NCBI RefSeq assembly: GCF_000711965.1
Contig: NZ_JONS01000023.1
Coordinates: 1 to 64,000 of the forward strand
Source of the DNA: Actinomyces israelii DSM 43320
Lineage (GTDB): Bacteria > Actinomycetota > Actinomycetes > Actinomycetales > Actinomycetaceae
Reading direction: 5' to 3'
DNA length: 64,000 bases
Positions 49,204 through 61,177 of this stretch are shown one piece after another (within the stretch, counting starts at the first letter, position 1; every line of letters begins with the position of its first letter). The notes beneath the pieces were generated by a model that saw only the letters and a list, made by a program, of their open reading frames with translations, made no database searches and was not told where the DNA came from. A program made the position numbers and the translations under genes.

Positions 49204-51246
49204 TCAGAACCTGCTGGCCAGGACGGCGATGAGGGCGAGCACGGTCCCGGCGAGCATGTAGCCGGCGTAGGAGCGCACGTACCCGTTCTCGGTGCGGCGC
49301 ACGAGCCGCCCGGCCCCGGCGGCGCCCTTGGCGAGGCCCTCGACGGCGCCGTCCACGACGTAGCGGTCCGAGACGGTGGCGGCGGTGACCAGGCCCTGCC
49401 CCGGGCGCATGGCCAGGCCCTCGTTGATGGCGTCCTGGTACATGTCGCGGCGCGCGGCCCGCACCAGGGCGCTGCCGGTCTGCACGACGGTGGGCACGGG
49501 GCGGCGGGCGTACACGAGCCAGGCGACGAGGACTCCTGTGAGGACCAGGGCGAGGGTGGCGCCCATAATGACCGTGGCCGGCAGCACGGGCTCGCCGTGC
49601 TCGACGTGCCCGGTGACGGGCTCCAGCCAGGTGACGAAGGCGTCGTTCATGGACAGCAGGCCGCCCAGGCCGAGCGAGAAGACCGACAGGATGATCAGCG
49701 GGGCCGTCATGAGCCACCCCGACTCGTGGGGGTGGACGGCGCCCTCGATGTCCTTGTCGGTGGTCCAGCGGGCGCGCCCGTGGAAGATCATGAAGAACAG
49801 GCGGGACATGTAGAAGGCGGTCAGGCCCGCCCCCAGCAGCGCGACCGTGCCGAGGACCCAGGGCCGGGCGCCCTCGCCGGTGAAGGCGGCCTCGATGATC
49901 CTGTCCTTGGACCAGAAGCCGGACAGGGGCGGGATCCCGAGGATGGCGAGCCAGCCGACGCCCATGGTGACCCAGGTGACCCTCATGACCCGCGCCAGGG
50001 CGCCGAAGCGGCGCATGTCGACCTGGTCTCCCATGGCGTGCATGACGCTCCCGGCGCCCAGGAAGAGCTGGGCCTTGAAGAAGCCGTGGGTCAGCAGGTG
50101 GAAGATGGCGAAGGCGTAGCCGATGGGGCCCAGGCCGGCCCCCAGCATCATGTAGCCGATCTGGCTCATGGTGGAGGCGGCCAGGACCTTCTTCATGTCG
50201 TCCTTGGCGGACCCGATGACGGCCCCCAGCACCAGGGTGATGGCGCCGACGACGGCGACGGCCAGCTGGGCTCCCGGGGCGCCCTGGAAGATGGCGCCGG
50301 AGCGCACCATGAGGTAGACGCCGGCGGTCACCATGGTGGCGGCGTGGATGAGGGCGGACACCGGCGTGGGGCCGGCCATGGCGTCGCCCAGCCATGCCTG
50401 GAGGGGGAACTGGGCGGACTTGCCGCAGGCGGCCAGCAGGAGGAAGAAGCCGATGGCGGTCAGCCAGCCGGTGGACAGCGCGCCGTACTGGGCGGCGGGC
50501 AGCACGGAGATGAAGGAGACCGAGCCGACCTGGGAGATCATGGCCATCATGGCCAGCAGGAGGCCGACGTCGCCGACGCGGTTCATGATGAAGGCCTTCT
50601 TGGCGGCCGTCGCGTTCTGCCGGCTGGTGAAGCGCACCGCCTGCGGGGCGTCGGCGTCGGCGGTGTTCCAGAAGCCGATGAGCAGGTAGGAGGCCAGCCC
50701 CACGCCCTCCCAGCCGACGAACAGGACGATGTAGGAGTCGCCCAGCACGAGGGTGAGCATGGCGGCGATGAACAGGTTCAGGTAGGCGAAGAAGCGGCGG
50801 CGGTCCCGGTCGTGGGCCATGTAGGCCACCGAGTAGACGTGGATGAGGAAGCCGACGAAGGTCACCAGCGCCACGAAGGTCAGCGACAGCGGGTCGATGC
50901 GCAGGCCGATGCGCACCTCCAGGTCCCCGGCGCCGAACCAGCGCCACAGGCTGACGACCATGGTGCGCTCGGCGGGAGGCAGGCCGAGGACCTGGGCGAG
51001 GATGCCCAGGCCCAGGCAGGCGCTGGCCAGGGAGGCGAGCAGGCCCAGCAGGTGGCCCCAGCGGTCACAGGCGCGTCCGGCCAGCAGGAGGATGGCGGCG
51101 CCGGCGGCGGGCACGGCGATCAGCAGCCAGGCCAGGGAGGCCAGGCCCGTGGCGGGGCCGACCAGGGGGGCGGGGGGCACGGCGGAGGCCGCAGGCGCGG
51201 CAGCGGGGGCCAGGGCGCCGGCGAGCACGAGAGACGGTGCGGTCAT
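49204..51246 (-). CDS. nuoL: NADH-quinone oxidoreductase subunit L
   Basis: A 680-residue subunit with the NuoL layout: RIDPLSLTFVALVTFVGFLIHVYSVAYM, LFVGWEGVGLASYLLIGFWNT (TM5 Glu), KSAQFPLQAWLGDAMAGPTPVSALIHAATMVTAGVYL (TM7 Lys and HAW-like loop), STMSQIGYMMLGAG, and the long C-terminal lateral helix ending in TVLALIAVLASRF. It begins with ATG after GAGGGGG. An Ala/Pro-rich leader of 30 residues precedes the first helix. Confidence 0.96.
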   Translation of the reverse strand: MTAPSLVLAGALAPAAAPAASAVPPAPLVGPATGLASLAWLLIAVPAAGAAILLLAGRACDRWGHLLGLLASLASACLGLGILAQVLGLPPAERTMVVSLWRWFGAGDLEVRIGLRIDPLSLTFVALVTFVGFLIHVYSVAYMAHDRDRRRFFAYLNLFIAAMLTLVLGDSYIVLFVGWEGVGLASYLLIGFWNTADADAPQAVRFTSRQNATAAKKAFIMNRVGDVGLLLAMMAMISQVGSVSFISVLPAAQYGALSTGWLTAIGFFLLLAACGKSAQFPLQAWLGDAMAGPTPVSALIHAATMVTAGVYLMVRSGAIFQGAPGAQLAVAVVGAITLVLGAVIGSAKDDMKKVLAASTMSQIGYMMLGAGLGPIGYAFAIFHLLTHGFFKAQLFLGAGSVMHAMGDQVDMRRFGALARVMRVTWVTMGVGWLAILGIPPLSGFWSKDRIIEAAFTGEGARPWVLGTVALLGAGLTAFYMSRLFFMIFHGRARWTTDKDIEGAVHPHESGWLMTAPLIILSVFSLGLGGLLSMNDAFVTWLEPVTGHVEHGEPVLPATVIMGATLALVLTGVLVAWLVYARRPVPTVVQTGSALVRAARRDMYQDAINEGLAMRPGQGLVTAATVSDRYVVDGAVEGLAKGAAGAGRLVRRTENGYVRSYAGYMLAGTVLALIAVLASRF

Positions 51247-51259
51247 GGCGGCGGCCCCC

Positions 51260-51565
51260 TCAGTTCTTGAGCAGGTTCTCGTCGTCGACCGACGTGGACC
51301 TGCGGGTGCGGAAGATGGACACGACAATGCTCAGGCCCACGACCACCTCGGCGGCCGCGACGACCATGACGAAGAAGGCGAAGACCTGTCCGTTGAGGTT
51401 GCCGTGGACGCGGGAGAAGGTCACCAGGACCAGGTTGACGGCGTTGAGCATGAGCTCGACCCCCATCAGCTCGATAATGGCGTTGCGCCGCAGGAGCACC
51501 GTGAGTGCCCCGAGGGTGAAGAGCACCCCGGCGAGCACGATGTAGGCGGTGACGGGAACACTCAC
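51260..51565 (-). CDS. nuoK: NADH-quinone oxidoreductase subunit K
   Basis: A 101-residue three-helix subunit: [45 protein letters not shown] with the two conserved membrane glutamates (in [11 protein letters not shown]), then [29 protein letters not shown] start within the nuoJ stop (GTGA). Confidence 0.96.
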   Translation of the reverse strand: MSVPVTAYIVLAGVLFTLGALTVLLRRNAIIELMGVELMLNAVNLVLVTFSRVHGNLNGQVFAFFVMVVAAAEVVVGLSIVVSIFRTRRSTSVDDENLLKN

Positions 51566-52635
51566 TTCTTCTGCTCCTCCTTCTGCCTGGGGCCCGCCTC
51601 GGAGGGGCCGGGCAACTGCTGCCCTCCCGGCCCCCCGGCCGGCTTGTCGGCCGGCTCCGTGGCGGGCTCGGTCAGCGGGTCGACGGCGACGGGCTGGTCG
51701 ACGGCCGGGGCGGCCGCACCGGGCATGGCGGGCATGCCGGAGAGCCCGACGGCGGCGTCCTCGCGGGCGGTGATGGTGCCGGCGCGCTGGGCGGCCCCCA
51801 TCTCCGGGGAGACCTCGGACAGCTCCAGGGCCTGGTCGCGCACGCGCAGCACGCGCGGGACCGACTCCTCCAGGGCCTCGCCGTCGGCGGCCAGGGCCGG
51901 TGCGGCGGCGGCGTTGGTGGCGGCGTAGACGCCGGGCATGGGCTTCTGGCCGGGGTGGGCGCCCTTGTCGGCGAAGGCCCGCATCCTGGCCTCCATCCGG
52001 GCGCGCTGGGTCGGGCGGGGCCGGATGCGCTGGCGGTGCGTCAGCGTCAGGGCGCCGACGGCGGCGATAATGAGCAGGACGCCGGTCAGCTCCATGGTGA
52101 CGACGTGGCCGCCGAACAGCACCAGTGCGAGCTCGGAGGGGGCCGAGGGGAGCGTCGCGGCCCCGCCGCCGTCGGTGGACACCGGCACGACGGAGCGCCA
52201 CACGACGACCGCCAGGATGACGGCCAGGACGGCGCCCAGGGCGGCGACGCCCCACTTGCCGGCCGGCGAGCCGGCGGTGCCCACCGGCTCCTCGCCGCCG
52301 ACGCCGACCATCATGATGACGAACAGGACGAGCGTCATGACGGCGCCGGTGTAGACGACGATCTGGGTGACGCCCAGGAAGGGCGCGTCGCCGGCGATGT
52401 AGAGGACCGCCAGGCAGATCATGATGCCGATCATGTTGACGGCGGCGGACACCGCGCGCCTGGCGGTCAGCAGGCCGAGGCCGCAGGTGACGGCGACCAG
52501 GGCGACCACGGCGAACAGGATCGTCTCCCCGGTCGAGATGGTGCCGTCCGCACCCAGGGAGGCGGGCACGAGCGCGGGCCGGACGGGCAGAGCGGGCAGC
52601 CCAGGCAGCACAGGCAGCACGGTCGGGGCGGTCAT
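51562..52635 (-). CDS. nuoJ: NADH-quinone oxidoreductase subunit J
   Basis: A 357-residue protein. Five helices in residues about 35-205 match Nuo[74 protein letters not shown] (conserved tyrosine and glycine-rich pi-bulge helix) and [14 protein letters not shown]. The C-terminal 150 residues are a polar, low-complexity tail rich in Ala, Pro and Glu, making it about twice the usual length. Start ATG overlaps the nuoI stop (ATGA). Confidence 0.94.
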   Translation of the reverse strand: MTAPTVLPVLPGLPALPVRPALVPASLGADGTISTGETILFAVVALVAVTCGLGLLTARRAVSAAVNMIGIMICLAVLYIAGDAPFLGVTQIVVYTGAVMTLVLFVIMMVGVGGEEPVGTAGSPAGKWGVAALGAVLAVILAVVVWRSVVPVSTDGGGAATLPSAPSELALVLFGGHVVTMELTGVLLIIAAVGALTLTHRQRIRPRPTQRARMEARMRAFADKGAHPGQKPMPGVYAATNAAAAPALAADGEALEESVPRVLRVRDQALELSEVSPEMGAAQRAGTITAREDAAVGLSGMPAMPGAAAPAVDQPVAVDPLTEPATEPADKPAGGPGGQQLPGPSEAGPRQKEEQKK

Positions 52636-53408
52636 GGGTGCACCGCCTCCCTGGCGGGGCTCGGGGCGGGGGCCGGCCGCGCCGAGGCCAGGGTCGGCTC
52701 GTCGGGGCGGTGCTCGCGGACCCAGTCGACCTGCGCCTGGGTGACGCCGGTGACCTCGCCGCGGTAGTAGTCGGAGTCCTCGGTCCCCTCGACCATGGGG
52801 TGGGGGGCCGCCACCGCCCCGTCGGGCACGGGGGCGAGCAGGTCCTGCTTCTCGTAGATCAGGCCGGTGCGGGTCGGCCCGACCAGCTCGTCGATCTCGT
52901 GGGTCATGGTCAGGGCGCGCGTCGGGCAGGCCTCGATGCACATGCCGCAGAAGATGCAGCGCAGGTAGTTGATCTGGTAGACGCGGCCGTAGCGCTCGCC
53001 GGGCGAGTACTGGGCGCCGGGGGCGTTGGAGGCCGCCTCGACGTAGATGGCGTCGGCCGGGCAGGCCCAGGCGCACAGCTCGCAGCCGATGCACTTCTCC
53101 AGGCCGTCGTCGTAGCGGTTGAGCTGGTGGCGCCCGTGGTAGCGCGGCATGAGGACCGGCGCCTCGAAGGGGTAGAGCTCGGTGACGGTGGGCCGGAATA
53201 TCGAGGAGATGGTCACGCCGTAGCCGGCCACCGGGGCGAAGAATCGGCCCACGGGGCCGGGAAGGTCGCGCAGCCACTGGTTGTGGTCAGCGGTGCTGCC
53301 GGCACCGCCGGCACCGCCGGCACTGCCAGCACTGCCGGCACCGCTGGGGCCGTCGGGGCTCGGCCGCCCTCCCGGGGCGCGGAAGGCGTCGGGGTTCTGG
53401 TCAGTCAT
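52632..53408 (-). CDS. nuoI: NADH-quinone oxidoreductase subunit I
   Basis: A 258-residue 8Fe ferredoxin-like subunit with two 4Fe-4S motifs, [12 protein letters not shown] and [12 protein letters not shown], that hand electrons from NuoG to Nuo[22 protein letters not shown] precedes them, as in the family. The N-terminus (about residues 21-40) is a Gly/Ala/Ser repeat encoded by five 9-bp tandem units (53296-53340). ATG 53408 with AGGAGGG; its start overlaps the nuoH stop by 8 bases. Confidence 0.95.
   Translation of the reverse strand: MTDQNPDAFRAPGGRPSPDGPSGAGSAGSAGGAGGAGSTADHNQWLRDLPGPVGRFFAPVAGYGVTISSIFRPTVTELYPFEAPVLMPRYHGRHQLNRYDDGLEKCIGCELCAWACPADAIYVEAASNAPGAQYSPGERYGRVYQINYLRCIFCGMCIEACPTRALTMTHEIDELVGPTRTGLIYEKQDLLAPVPDGAVAAPHPMVEGTEDSDYYRGEVTGVTQAQVDWVREHRPDEPTLASARPAPAPSPAREAVHP
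53296..53340. repeat. 9-bp tandem repeat in nuoI, 5 copies
   Basis: Units CTGCCGGCA / CCGCCGGCA / CTGCCAGCA in tandem. They are in frame, so copy changes would add or remove three residues (Gly/Ala/Ser) at the NuoI N-terminus. Confidence 0.85.
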
Positions 53409-54927
53409 CGGTTCCCTCCTGGACGGTGTCGCCGGAGTCGGGGGTGGACTGGAGGCCGAGGGCCGCGAGGCCACCGACGTCCGCGGAGCCCGCATCATCA
53501 GCACCGCCGACGGCGAGCATCACAGAGCTGACAGAGCTGACAGAACTGACAGAGCTGGCGGCATCGGTGCGGACGGGCGCCTGGGCCCGCTGGGCGCGGC
53601 GCACGCGCGGGGAGACGGGCAGCTGCTGTCCGGGCAGCGGCGGGACGGGGTAGCCGCCCGCGAAGGCGTCGAGCTCCTCCCCCGGGGCGGTCACGCCGCC
53701 GGCGCCGCGAGCCGGCCCGTCGTCCTCGGACTCGGGCAGGATGAGGAGCACGAGCATGGCGACCAGGAAGACGGCCGCCAGGGTGATGAGCAGCCCGGCG
53801 GGCGAGCCGGTGAAGAAGGCGCGGTACCCCTGGAGGGCGGCCACCAGGACGAACCATCCCAGCGAGACGGGGATGAGGAACTTCCACCCCAGCTTCATGA
53901 AGTGGTCGTAGCGGATGCGCACCAGGGTGCCGCGGGTCCAGATCATGAAGAACATGACGGCCCAGACCTTGCCGATGAACCACAGCATGGGCCACCACCC
54001 GGAGTTCGCGCCCGGCCAGAAGGAGGCGATCACGAAGGAGCGCCAGCCCCCCAGGAACAGGGTCACGCACATGGCCGAGACATTGAACATGTTGATGTAC
54101 TCGCCCAGGAAGTACCAGGCGAACTTCATCGAGGAGTACTCGACCATGTGGCCGGCGACGAGCTCGCCCTCCGCCTCGGGCAGGTCGAAGGGCAGGCGGT
54201 TGACCTCGCCGATCATGGAGACCACGTAGATGAGGAAGCTCGGCACCATGGCCAGGCCCCACCACAGGCGCTGCTGGGAGGAGACGATGCCGGAGGTGGA
54301 CATGGTCCCGGAGGCGAGGAAGACGGTGAGGATCGACAGGCTCATGCTCAGCTCGTAGGAGATGACCTGCGCGGCCGAGCGCACCGCCCCGAAGAGCGGG
54401 TAGGTGGAGTGGGTCGACCAGCCTCCCAGGATAATGCCGTAGACGCCGAAGGCGGTGATCGCCAGGACGTAGAGGACCGCGACGGGGAAGTCGGTCAGCT
54501 GCAGGGGCGTGGAGTGGCCGAGGATGCTCACCTGCGGCCCGAAGGGGATGACCGCGTAGATCATGAAGGCGCTGAACGCCGCGATGACCGGGGCGAGGAG
54601 GTAGACGAGCTTCTCCGCGCCCCCCAGCCAGAAGTCCTCCTTCATAATGAGCTTGGCGGCGTCGGCGACCAGCTGGGGGATGCCCAGGAAGCCGTTGACG
54701 TTCGGCCCGGGGCGCGTCTGCATGCGTCCCAGGACGCGCCTCTCCGCCCAGATCGCCAGGATGACGTTGACGATGAGGAAGGCGACGATGAAGACCGCCT
54801 TGATGAGGGTCAGCCACCAGGTCTCGGCGGAGAAGTCGGCGGTCACACCGCCCTCGGCGCCGGAGGCCGTCGCCGGAGCCGTCGTCGGGACGAGGTGCAG
54901 AAGAGCCATGGTGCTGGTGGTGCTCAC
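53401..54927 (-). CDS. nuoH: NADH-quinone oxidoreductase subunit H
   Basis: A 508-residue quinone-pocket subunit with about eight helices. [41 protein letters not shown] is the signature near the quinone tunnel; [50 protein letters not shown] and [25 protein letters not shown] follow. The C-terminal 100 residues are low-complexity and include [10 protein letters not shown] encoded by 9-bp repeats (53522-53557). GTG 54927 overlaps the nuoG stop (GTGA); an in-frame ATG 18 bases on is an alternative. Confidence 0.96.
   Translation of the reverse strand: MSTTSTMALLHLVPTTAPATASGAEGGVTADFSAETWWLTLIKAVFIVAFLIVNVILAIWAERRVLGRMQTRPGPNVNGFLGIPQLVADAAKLIMKEDFWLGGAEKLVYLLAPVIAAFSAFMIYAVIPFGPQVSILGHSTPLQLTDFPVAVLYVLAITAFGVYGIILGGWSTHSTYPLFGAVRSAAQVISYELSMSLSILTVFLASGTMSTSGIVSSQQRLWWGLAMVPSFLIYVVSMIGEVNRLPFDLPEAEGELVAGHMVEYSSMKFAWYFLGEYINMFNVSAMCVTLFLGGWRSFVIASFWPGANSGWWPMLWFIGKVWAVMFFMIWTRGTLVRIRYDHFMKLGWKFLIPVSLGWFVLVAALQGYRAFFTGSPAGLLITLAAVFLVAMLVLLILPESEDDGPARGAGGVTAPGEELDAFAGGYPVPPLPGQQLPVSPRVRRAQRAQAPVRTDAASSVSSVSSVSSVMLAVGGADDAGSADVGGLAALGLQSTPDSGDTVQEGTDD
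53522..53557. repeat. 9-bp tandem repeat in nuoH, 4 copies
   Basis: ACAGAGCTG repeated four times (third copy ACAGAACTG), in frame near the NuoH C-terminus. Confidence 0.85.
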
Positions 54928-57728
54928 CGGGCCACCTCCGTGCTGCTCGGGGTGCGGATCAGGGCGCTGGTCGGGGTGCTGGGCAGGGTGCCGGTCGGGA
55001 CGAGGGACAGGCGGACCCGGGAGCCGTGGCCGGCGCGGAGCGTCTGGCGGACCGTGGAGCCGGGCGAGCACTCGGGCAGCCAGACGGTGCCCGGGGCGAC
55101 CCGGCCCGCGACCACCGCGGGCAGCGTGACGGCGCCGGCCGCGGTGGCGACCTCGACGCTCTCCCCGCCGCTCAGGCCCAGCCGGGCGGCGAGGTCGGCG
55201 GCGACGCGGGCGACCGGGCGCATGGCGGTGGCGGCGAGGAACGCCTCGCCGTCCTGGAGCCGGCCGGCATCGAGCATGGGCTTGTGCGTGGCCAGGACGG
55301 CGTCCAGGCCGGTCACCGTCGAGCGGCCGGAGCGGCCCGCCCGGCCCTCGGCGGGCGCGGTACCGGCCGCACCGGCCCCGGCGTCGACCGGGGAGGCGGC
55401 GGAAGGCTCGATGAAGACGACCCCGCCGCGCGCCCCGCCCCACAGGCCGAGGCCGGCGATCTGGGCGTGGAGGGCCCCCAGGTCGTCCGCGCCCAGGTCC
55501 TCGCCCATCTCGGCGGCGAGCATCCCCAGGACCTGGCGGTCGGTGCGGGCGTGCGAGACGTGGGCCTGGCCGAAGGGGCGCACGCGCCCCTCCCAGTTGA
55601 CGAAGGTGCCGTTCTTCTCCTCGGCGGGGGCGACCGGCAGGACGACGTCGGCGCGCTCGGTGACCTCGCTGCGGCGCACCTCGAGCTGGACGGTGAAGCG
55701 GGAGGCCGCCAGGGCCGTCCGGGCCAGGGCGGGGTCCGGGAAGTCGCGCGGGTCGATGCCGCCGGCCACCAGGCCGCCGAGGCCGCCGTCGGCCAGCGCC
55801 GCCAGGATCCGGGTCGCGTCGCGGCCGGGCGCGTCAGGCAGGGGGGCGTGGGCGTGGACCCCGGCGGGGTCGATGCCCCAGGCGTCCTGGACCTGGCGGC
55901 GGGCGCCGTCGTCGGCGACGGGGCGGCCGCCGGGCAGGAGGAAGGGCAGCAGGCCCGCCTCGATGCCGCCGCGCTCGCCGGCGCGGCGCGGCACCCAGGC
56001 CAGGCGGGCCCCGGTGGCGGTGGCCAGGGTGTCGACGGTGGTCAGCAGCCCCGGCACGGCGGCGGCGCGCTCGCCCACCAGGATGGTGGCGCCCTCGGCC
56101 TTGAGCGCCTCGACGACGTCGGGGTGGGTCTGGGAGAGCAGGGCGATGGCGCGCGCCTCCTGGCCGGGGACGGTCAGGACGGTGGTGGCGCCGAGCTTGC
56201 GCGAGCCGTTGGTGACCAGCGGGGCGATGGCGGCCACGCGCACGCCGCCGGCGCGCACGCCCTTGCGCAGACGCAGGAACAGGGAGCCGCACTCGTCCTC
56301 GGGCTCCAGGGCCACCAGGAGGACCTGACCGGCGCTCTCCAGGGAGGAGTAGGTCACGGCGCCCATCCCCGTGCCCGCGACCCGGGCGCCCAGGAAGAGG
56401 TCCTCCTCCTCGCTGTGGTCGCGCACGCGCTGGTCGATGTCGTTGGTGCCCAGCACCTGGCGGGCGAAGCGGGACCAGGCCCAGCCGTCCTCCAGGGTGG
56501 TGCGGGCCCCGGGCAGCAGGCCGACGCCGCCGGCCTCCCGCGCCGCGGCCAGGCCCCGGGCGGCGACGTCGAGGGCGTCGGACCAGCTGGTGGGCACCAG
56601 CTCGCCGTCCTCGTCGCGCACCAGCGGGACGCGCAGGCGGTCGGGCTGGGAGGACCAGGCGAAGCCGAAGCGGTCCTTGTCGGTGATCCACTCCTCGTTG
56701 ACCTCGGGGTCGCTGCCGGCCAGGCGCCGCAGGACCACGCCGCGGCGCATGTCGACCCTGATGGCGGAGCCGGAGGCGTCGTGCTCGGTGACCGAGTCGG
56801 TGGACACCAGGTCCACGGGGCGGGCCCGGAAGCGGTAGCGGGCGGACGTGAGGGCCCCCACGGGGCAGATCTGGATGATGTTGCCCGAGAAGTAGGAGGC
56901 GAAGGGGCGGCCCGAGACGTCGAGGTCCTCGCGGCCCGCCAGGTCACCGGGTCCGTAGACGGAGCCGTCGACGGCGCCGGGCTGCCCGCCCGGCCCGGCC
57001 AGGTCGGCCTCGGGGGCGAGGTAGGCCCCGCCGCGGATGGTCTCGGTGGCCAGGCCCGCCACGCCCTCGGGGTCGAAGAAGTCCAGGACGGTGGAGTCGT
57101 AGCGGCCGATCTGCTCGGAGTACAGGCCCCCGGTGATCTCGCCGCCGACGTGCCCGGCGCCGCGCCCCTGCAGGGCGATGAAGGGGTCGCCGGCGACCTG
57201 GTCGGCGAAGCGCACGCAGCGCTGGCACAGGATGCAGCGGTCGCGGTCCAGCAGGATGTTGCCGGTCAGGCGCAGGGGCTTGGGGAAGGTGCGCTTGACG
57301 TCGGTGAAGCGCGTGGCGCTCTGGGCGCCGGAGGCCATGAGCTCCAAGGCCTGGTTCTGCAGGGGGCACTCCCCGCCCTTGTCGCACACCGGGCAGTCCA
57401 GGGGGTGGTTGATCAGGAGGAACTCCATGGTGCCGGCCTGCGCCCTGGCGGCGACCTCGCTGGTGGCCTGGGTGGAGATCTCCATGCCCTCCATGGCGGT
57501 CATGGCGCACGAGGGCTGCGGCTTGGGCATGGGGCGGACCACGCCGTCGCGCCCGGGCATGGCCACCTCCACCAGGCACTGGCGGCAGTTGGCCGACGGC
57601 GCCAGCAGCGGGTGGTCGCAGAAGCGCGGGATGCGCACCCCGATCTTCTCGGCGGCACGGATGAGGAGCGTGCCCTTGGCAACCTCGACGGGGACGCCGT
57701 CGATCGTCATGTGGACCGTGTCAGTCAT
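54924..57728 (-). CDS. nuoG: NADH-quinone oxidoreductase subunit G
   Basis: A 934-residue iron-sulfur subunit. The N-terminal 2Fe-2S domain has FCDHPLLAPSANCRQCLVEV and PQPSCAMTA; HPLDCPVCDKGGECPLQ gives the next cluster, and DRDRCILCQRCVRFADQVAGD with NIIQICPVGALTS the following ones. The remaining 600 residues are the molybdopterin-type domain, without an evident cofactor. ATG 57728 lies 3 bases after the nuoF stop. It conducts electrons from NuoEF towards NuoI. Confidence 0.95.
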   Translation of the reverse strand: MTDTVHMTIDGVPVEVAKGTLLIRAAEKIGVRIPRFCDHPLLAPSANCRQCLVEVAMPGRDGVVRPMPKPQPSCAMTAMEGMEISTQATSEVAARAQAGTMEFLLINHPLDCPVCDKGGECPLQNQALELMASGAQSATRFTDVKRTFPKPLRLTGNILLDRDRCILCQRCVRFADQVAGDPFIALQGRGAGHVGGEITGGLYSEQIGRYDSTVLDFFDPEGVAGLATETIRGGAYLAPEADLAGPGGQPGAVDGSVYGPGDLAGREDLDVSGRPFASYFSGNIIQICPVGALTSARYRFRARPVDLVSTDSVTEHDASGSAIRVDMRRGVVLRRLAGSDPEVNEEWITDKDRFGFAWSSQPDRLRVPLVRDEDGELVPTSWSDALDVAARGLAAAREAGGVGLLPGARTTLEDGWAWSRFARQVLGTNDIDQRVRDHSEEEDLFLGARVAGTGMGAVTYSSLESAGQVLLVALEPEDECGSLFLRLRKGVRAGGVRVAAIAPLVTNGSRKLGATTVLTVPGQEARAIALLSQTHPDVVEALKAEGATILVGERAAAVPGLLTTVDTLATATGARLAWVPRRAGERGGIEAGLLPFLLPGGRPVADDGARRQVQDAWGIDPAGVHAHAPLPDAPGRDATRILAALADGGLGGLVAGGIDPRDFPDPALARTALAASRFTVQLEVRRSEVTERADVVLPVAPAEEKNGTFVNWEGRVRPFGQAHVSHARTDRQVLGMLAAEMGEDLGADDLGALHAQIAGLGLWGGARGGVVFIEPSAASPVDAGAGAAGTAPAEGRAGRSGRSTVTGLDAVLATHKPMLDAGRLQDGEAFLAATAMRPVARVAADLAARLGLSGGESVEVATAAGAVTLPAVVAGRVAPGTVWLPECSPGSTVRQTLRAGHGSRVRLSLVPTGTLPSTPTSALIRTPSSTEVAR

Positions 57729-57731
57729 GTC

Positions 57732-59088
57732 TCACCGTGCGCTTTCAACGATTGCCGAGGCCGCGTAGGGGAAGAGCTCGTCGGCCGCGGAGGTGTACCC
57801 GGCCTCGAACTCGGCCCTGAACCGCTTGATGCCGGACAGGACCGGGGTGGCGGAGGCGTCACCGAGGGCGCAGAAGGAGCGGCCGGCGATGTTGGAGGCG
57901 ATGGACTCCAGCTTCTCGACGTCCCCGGGCAGGCCCCGCCCGGCCTCCAGGCGCGCCATGATCTGGCGCATCCAGTAGGTGCCCTCCCGGCAGGGCGTGC
58001 ACTTGCCGCAGGACTCGTGCTGGTAGAACTCGGTCCACCGGGCCACCACGCGCACCACGGAGACCGTCTCGTCGAAGACCTGGAGCGCGCGGGTGCCCAG
58101 CATGGAGCCGGCCGCCCCGACCGACTCGTAGTCCAGGGGGACGTCGAGCTCCTCGGGCCCGAAGATCGGGGTGGACGAGCCCCCCGGGACCCAGAACTTG
58201 AGCCGGTGTCCGGCGCGGACGCCGCCGGCCAGGTCGATGAGCTCGCGCATGGTGATGCCGAAGGGCGCCTCGAGCTGGCCGGGGTGGGCCACGTGCCCGG
58301 ACACGGAGAAGATGCCGTGGCCCTTGGAGCGCTCGGTGCCCATGGATGAGTACCACTCGGGGCCGCGGGCGAGGATCCCCGGCAGGGAGGCGATGGTCTC
58401 GACGTTGTTGATGACCGTCGGGCGGGCGTACAGGCCCTGGGCCGCCGGGAAGGGGGGGCTTGAGGCGCGGGTGGCCGCGGCGGCCCTCCAGGGAGTCCAG
58501 CAGCGCGGTCTCCTCCCCGCAGATGTAGGCGCCGGCCCCGGCGTGCGCGGTGATGGCGAGCGGCTGGGCGCCGTCCAGGCCGAAGCCGGTCTCCAGGTAC
58601 CCGGCCTCGCGGGCCTCGCGCACGGCGGCCAGCAGGCGGCGGTAGACGTGGGCGACCTCGCCGCGCAGGTAGACGAAGGCGTGGTCGCAGCCGATGGCCC
58701 GCGAGCAGATCGCCACGCCCTCGACGAGGGCCTGCGGGTTGGCCATGATCGTCGGGATGTCCTTGCAGGTGCCCGGCTCGGACTCGTCGGCGTTGACCAC
58801 CAGGTAGCGGGCCCCGCCGTCGGGGGCGGGCAGGAAGGACCACTTCAGGCCGGTGGGGAAGCCGGCGCCGCCGCGGCCGCGCAGGTTGGAGGCCTTGACC
58901 AGGGCGACGAGCTCGTCCTGGCTCATCGTCTTGGCCCGTCTCAGGCCCCGGTAGCCGCCGTGGGCGAGGTAGGCCTTCAGGGTCCAGGAGCGGTCCCTGT
59001 CCCACATGTCGGTGACGGCGGGGGTGAGGGTGCCCGGCGCGGTGAAGGCCGGGCCGGCCTGGGCGGCGCCGCTCGCGCTGTCGGTCAC
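57732..59088 (-). CDS. nuoF: NADH-quinone oxidoreductase subunit F, single-base frameshift
   Basis: The NADH- and FMN-binding subunit. From GTG 59088 one frame carries NLRGRGGAGFPTGLKWSF (FMN/NADH site), NADESEPGTCKD and GAGAYICGEETALLDSLEGRRG, then fails after RLKPP. A second frame continues with MGTERSKGHGIFSVSGHVAHPG and ESCGKCTPCREGTYWM (4Fe-4S N3 cluster). The break is a run of seven G (58452-58458; C on the coding strand); six would restore a 451-residue NuoF. All neighbours are intact, so a homopolymer read error is quite likely, though a real mutation is possible. GTG overlaps the nuoE stop. Confidence 0.9.
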
Positions 59089-59788
59089 TTGGTCTCCTCC
59101 TTCGGAACCGTCCAGCCGTGCTCGCGGGCGATGCGCAGGCCCAGCAGGCTCGGCTCGCCCGCGCCGACGCCCTCGTCCGCGCGGCCGTCCTCGAATCCGG
59201 CCAGGAGCCGCTCGTTGTCGCGGAAGGTCGGCAGGGTCTCGGGGCCGCGGGTAGGGGCGACGGCCTCACCGCGCTCCAGGCGGGCCACCAGCTCGACGGC
59301 GGAGGCCGGGGTCTGGTTGTCGAAGAACTCCCAGTTGACCATGACGACGGGGGCGTAGTCGCAGCCGGCGTTGCACTCCACGCGCTCCAGGCTGATGCGG
59401 CCGTCCTCGCTGGTCTCGTCGTTGCCCAGGCCGGTGTGCTCGCTCACGGCCCGCCAGACCTCGTCGCCGCCCATGACGGCGCACAGGGCGTTGGTGCACA
59501 CCCCCACGTGGTAGTCCCCGGCGGGGTGGCGGCGGAACTGGCTGTAGAAGGTGGCGACGGCGCTGACTTCCGAGCGCGTCAGGCCCAGCTTCTCGGCGCA
59601 CAGGGCGATGCCGCGCGGGGAGACGTAGCCGTCGACGCTCTGGATGAGGTGCAGCATGGGGATCAGGGCGCTGCGCTCGTGGCCCGCGGGGTAGCGGGAG
59701 GTGATCTGCTCGATCTCGGCGTCCAGGCGGGCGCCGAGATCGGGGTCGTAGCCGGCGGCGGTCGCACGGGTGTTCTCGGTGGTGCTCA

Positions 59789-59789
<1 letters not shown>
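59085..59789 (-). CDS. nuoE: NADH-quinone oxidoreductase subunit E
   Basis: A 234-residue thioredoxin-fold 2Fe-2S subunit: SALIPMLHLIQSVDGYVSPRG, EVSAVATFYSQFRRHP, and the cluster ligands in VCTNALCAVMGG and VECNAGCDYAPVVMVN. It passes electrons from FMN. The ATG overlaps the nuoD stop by one base. A 55-residue tail after ELVARLERGE is longer than usual. Confidence 0.95.
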
Positions 59790-61176
<1,387 letters not shown>

Positions 61177-61177
<1 letters not shown>

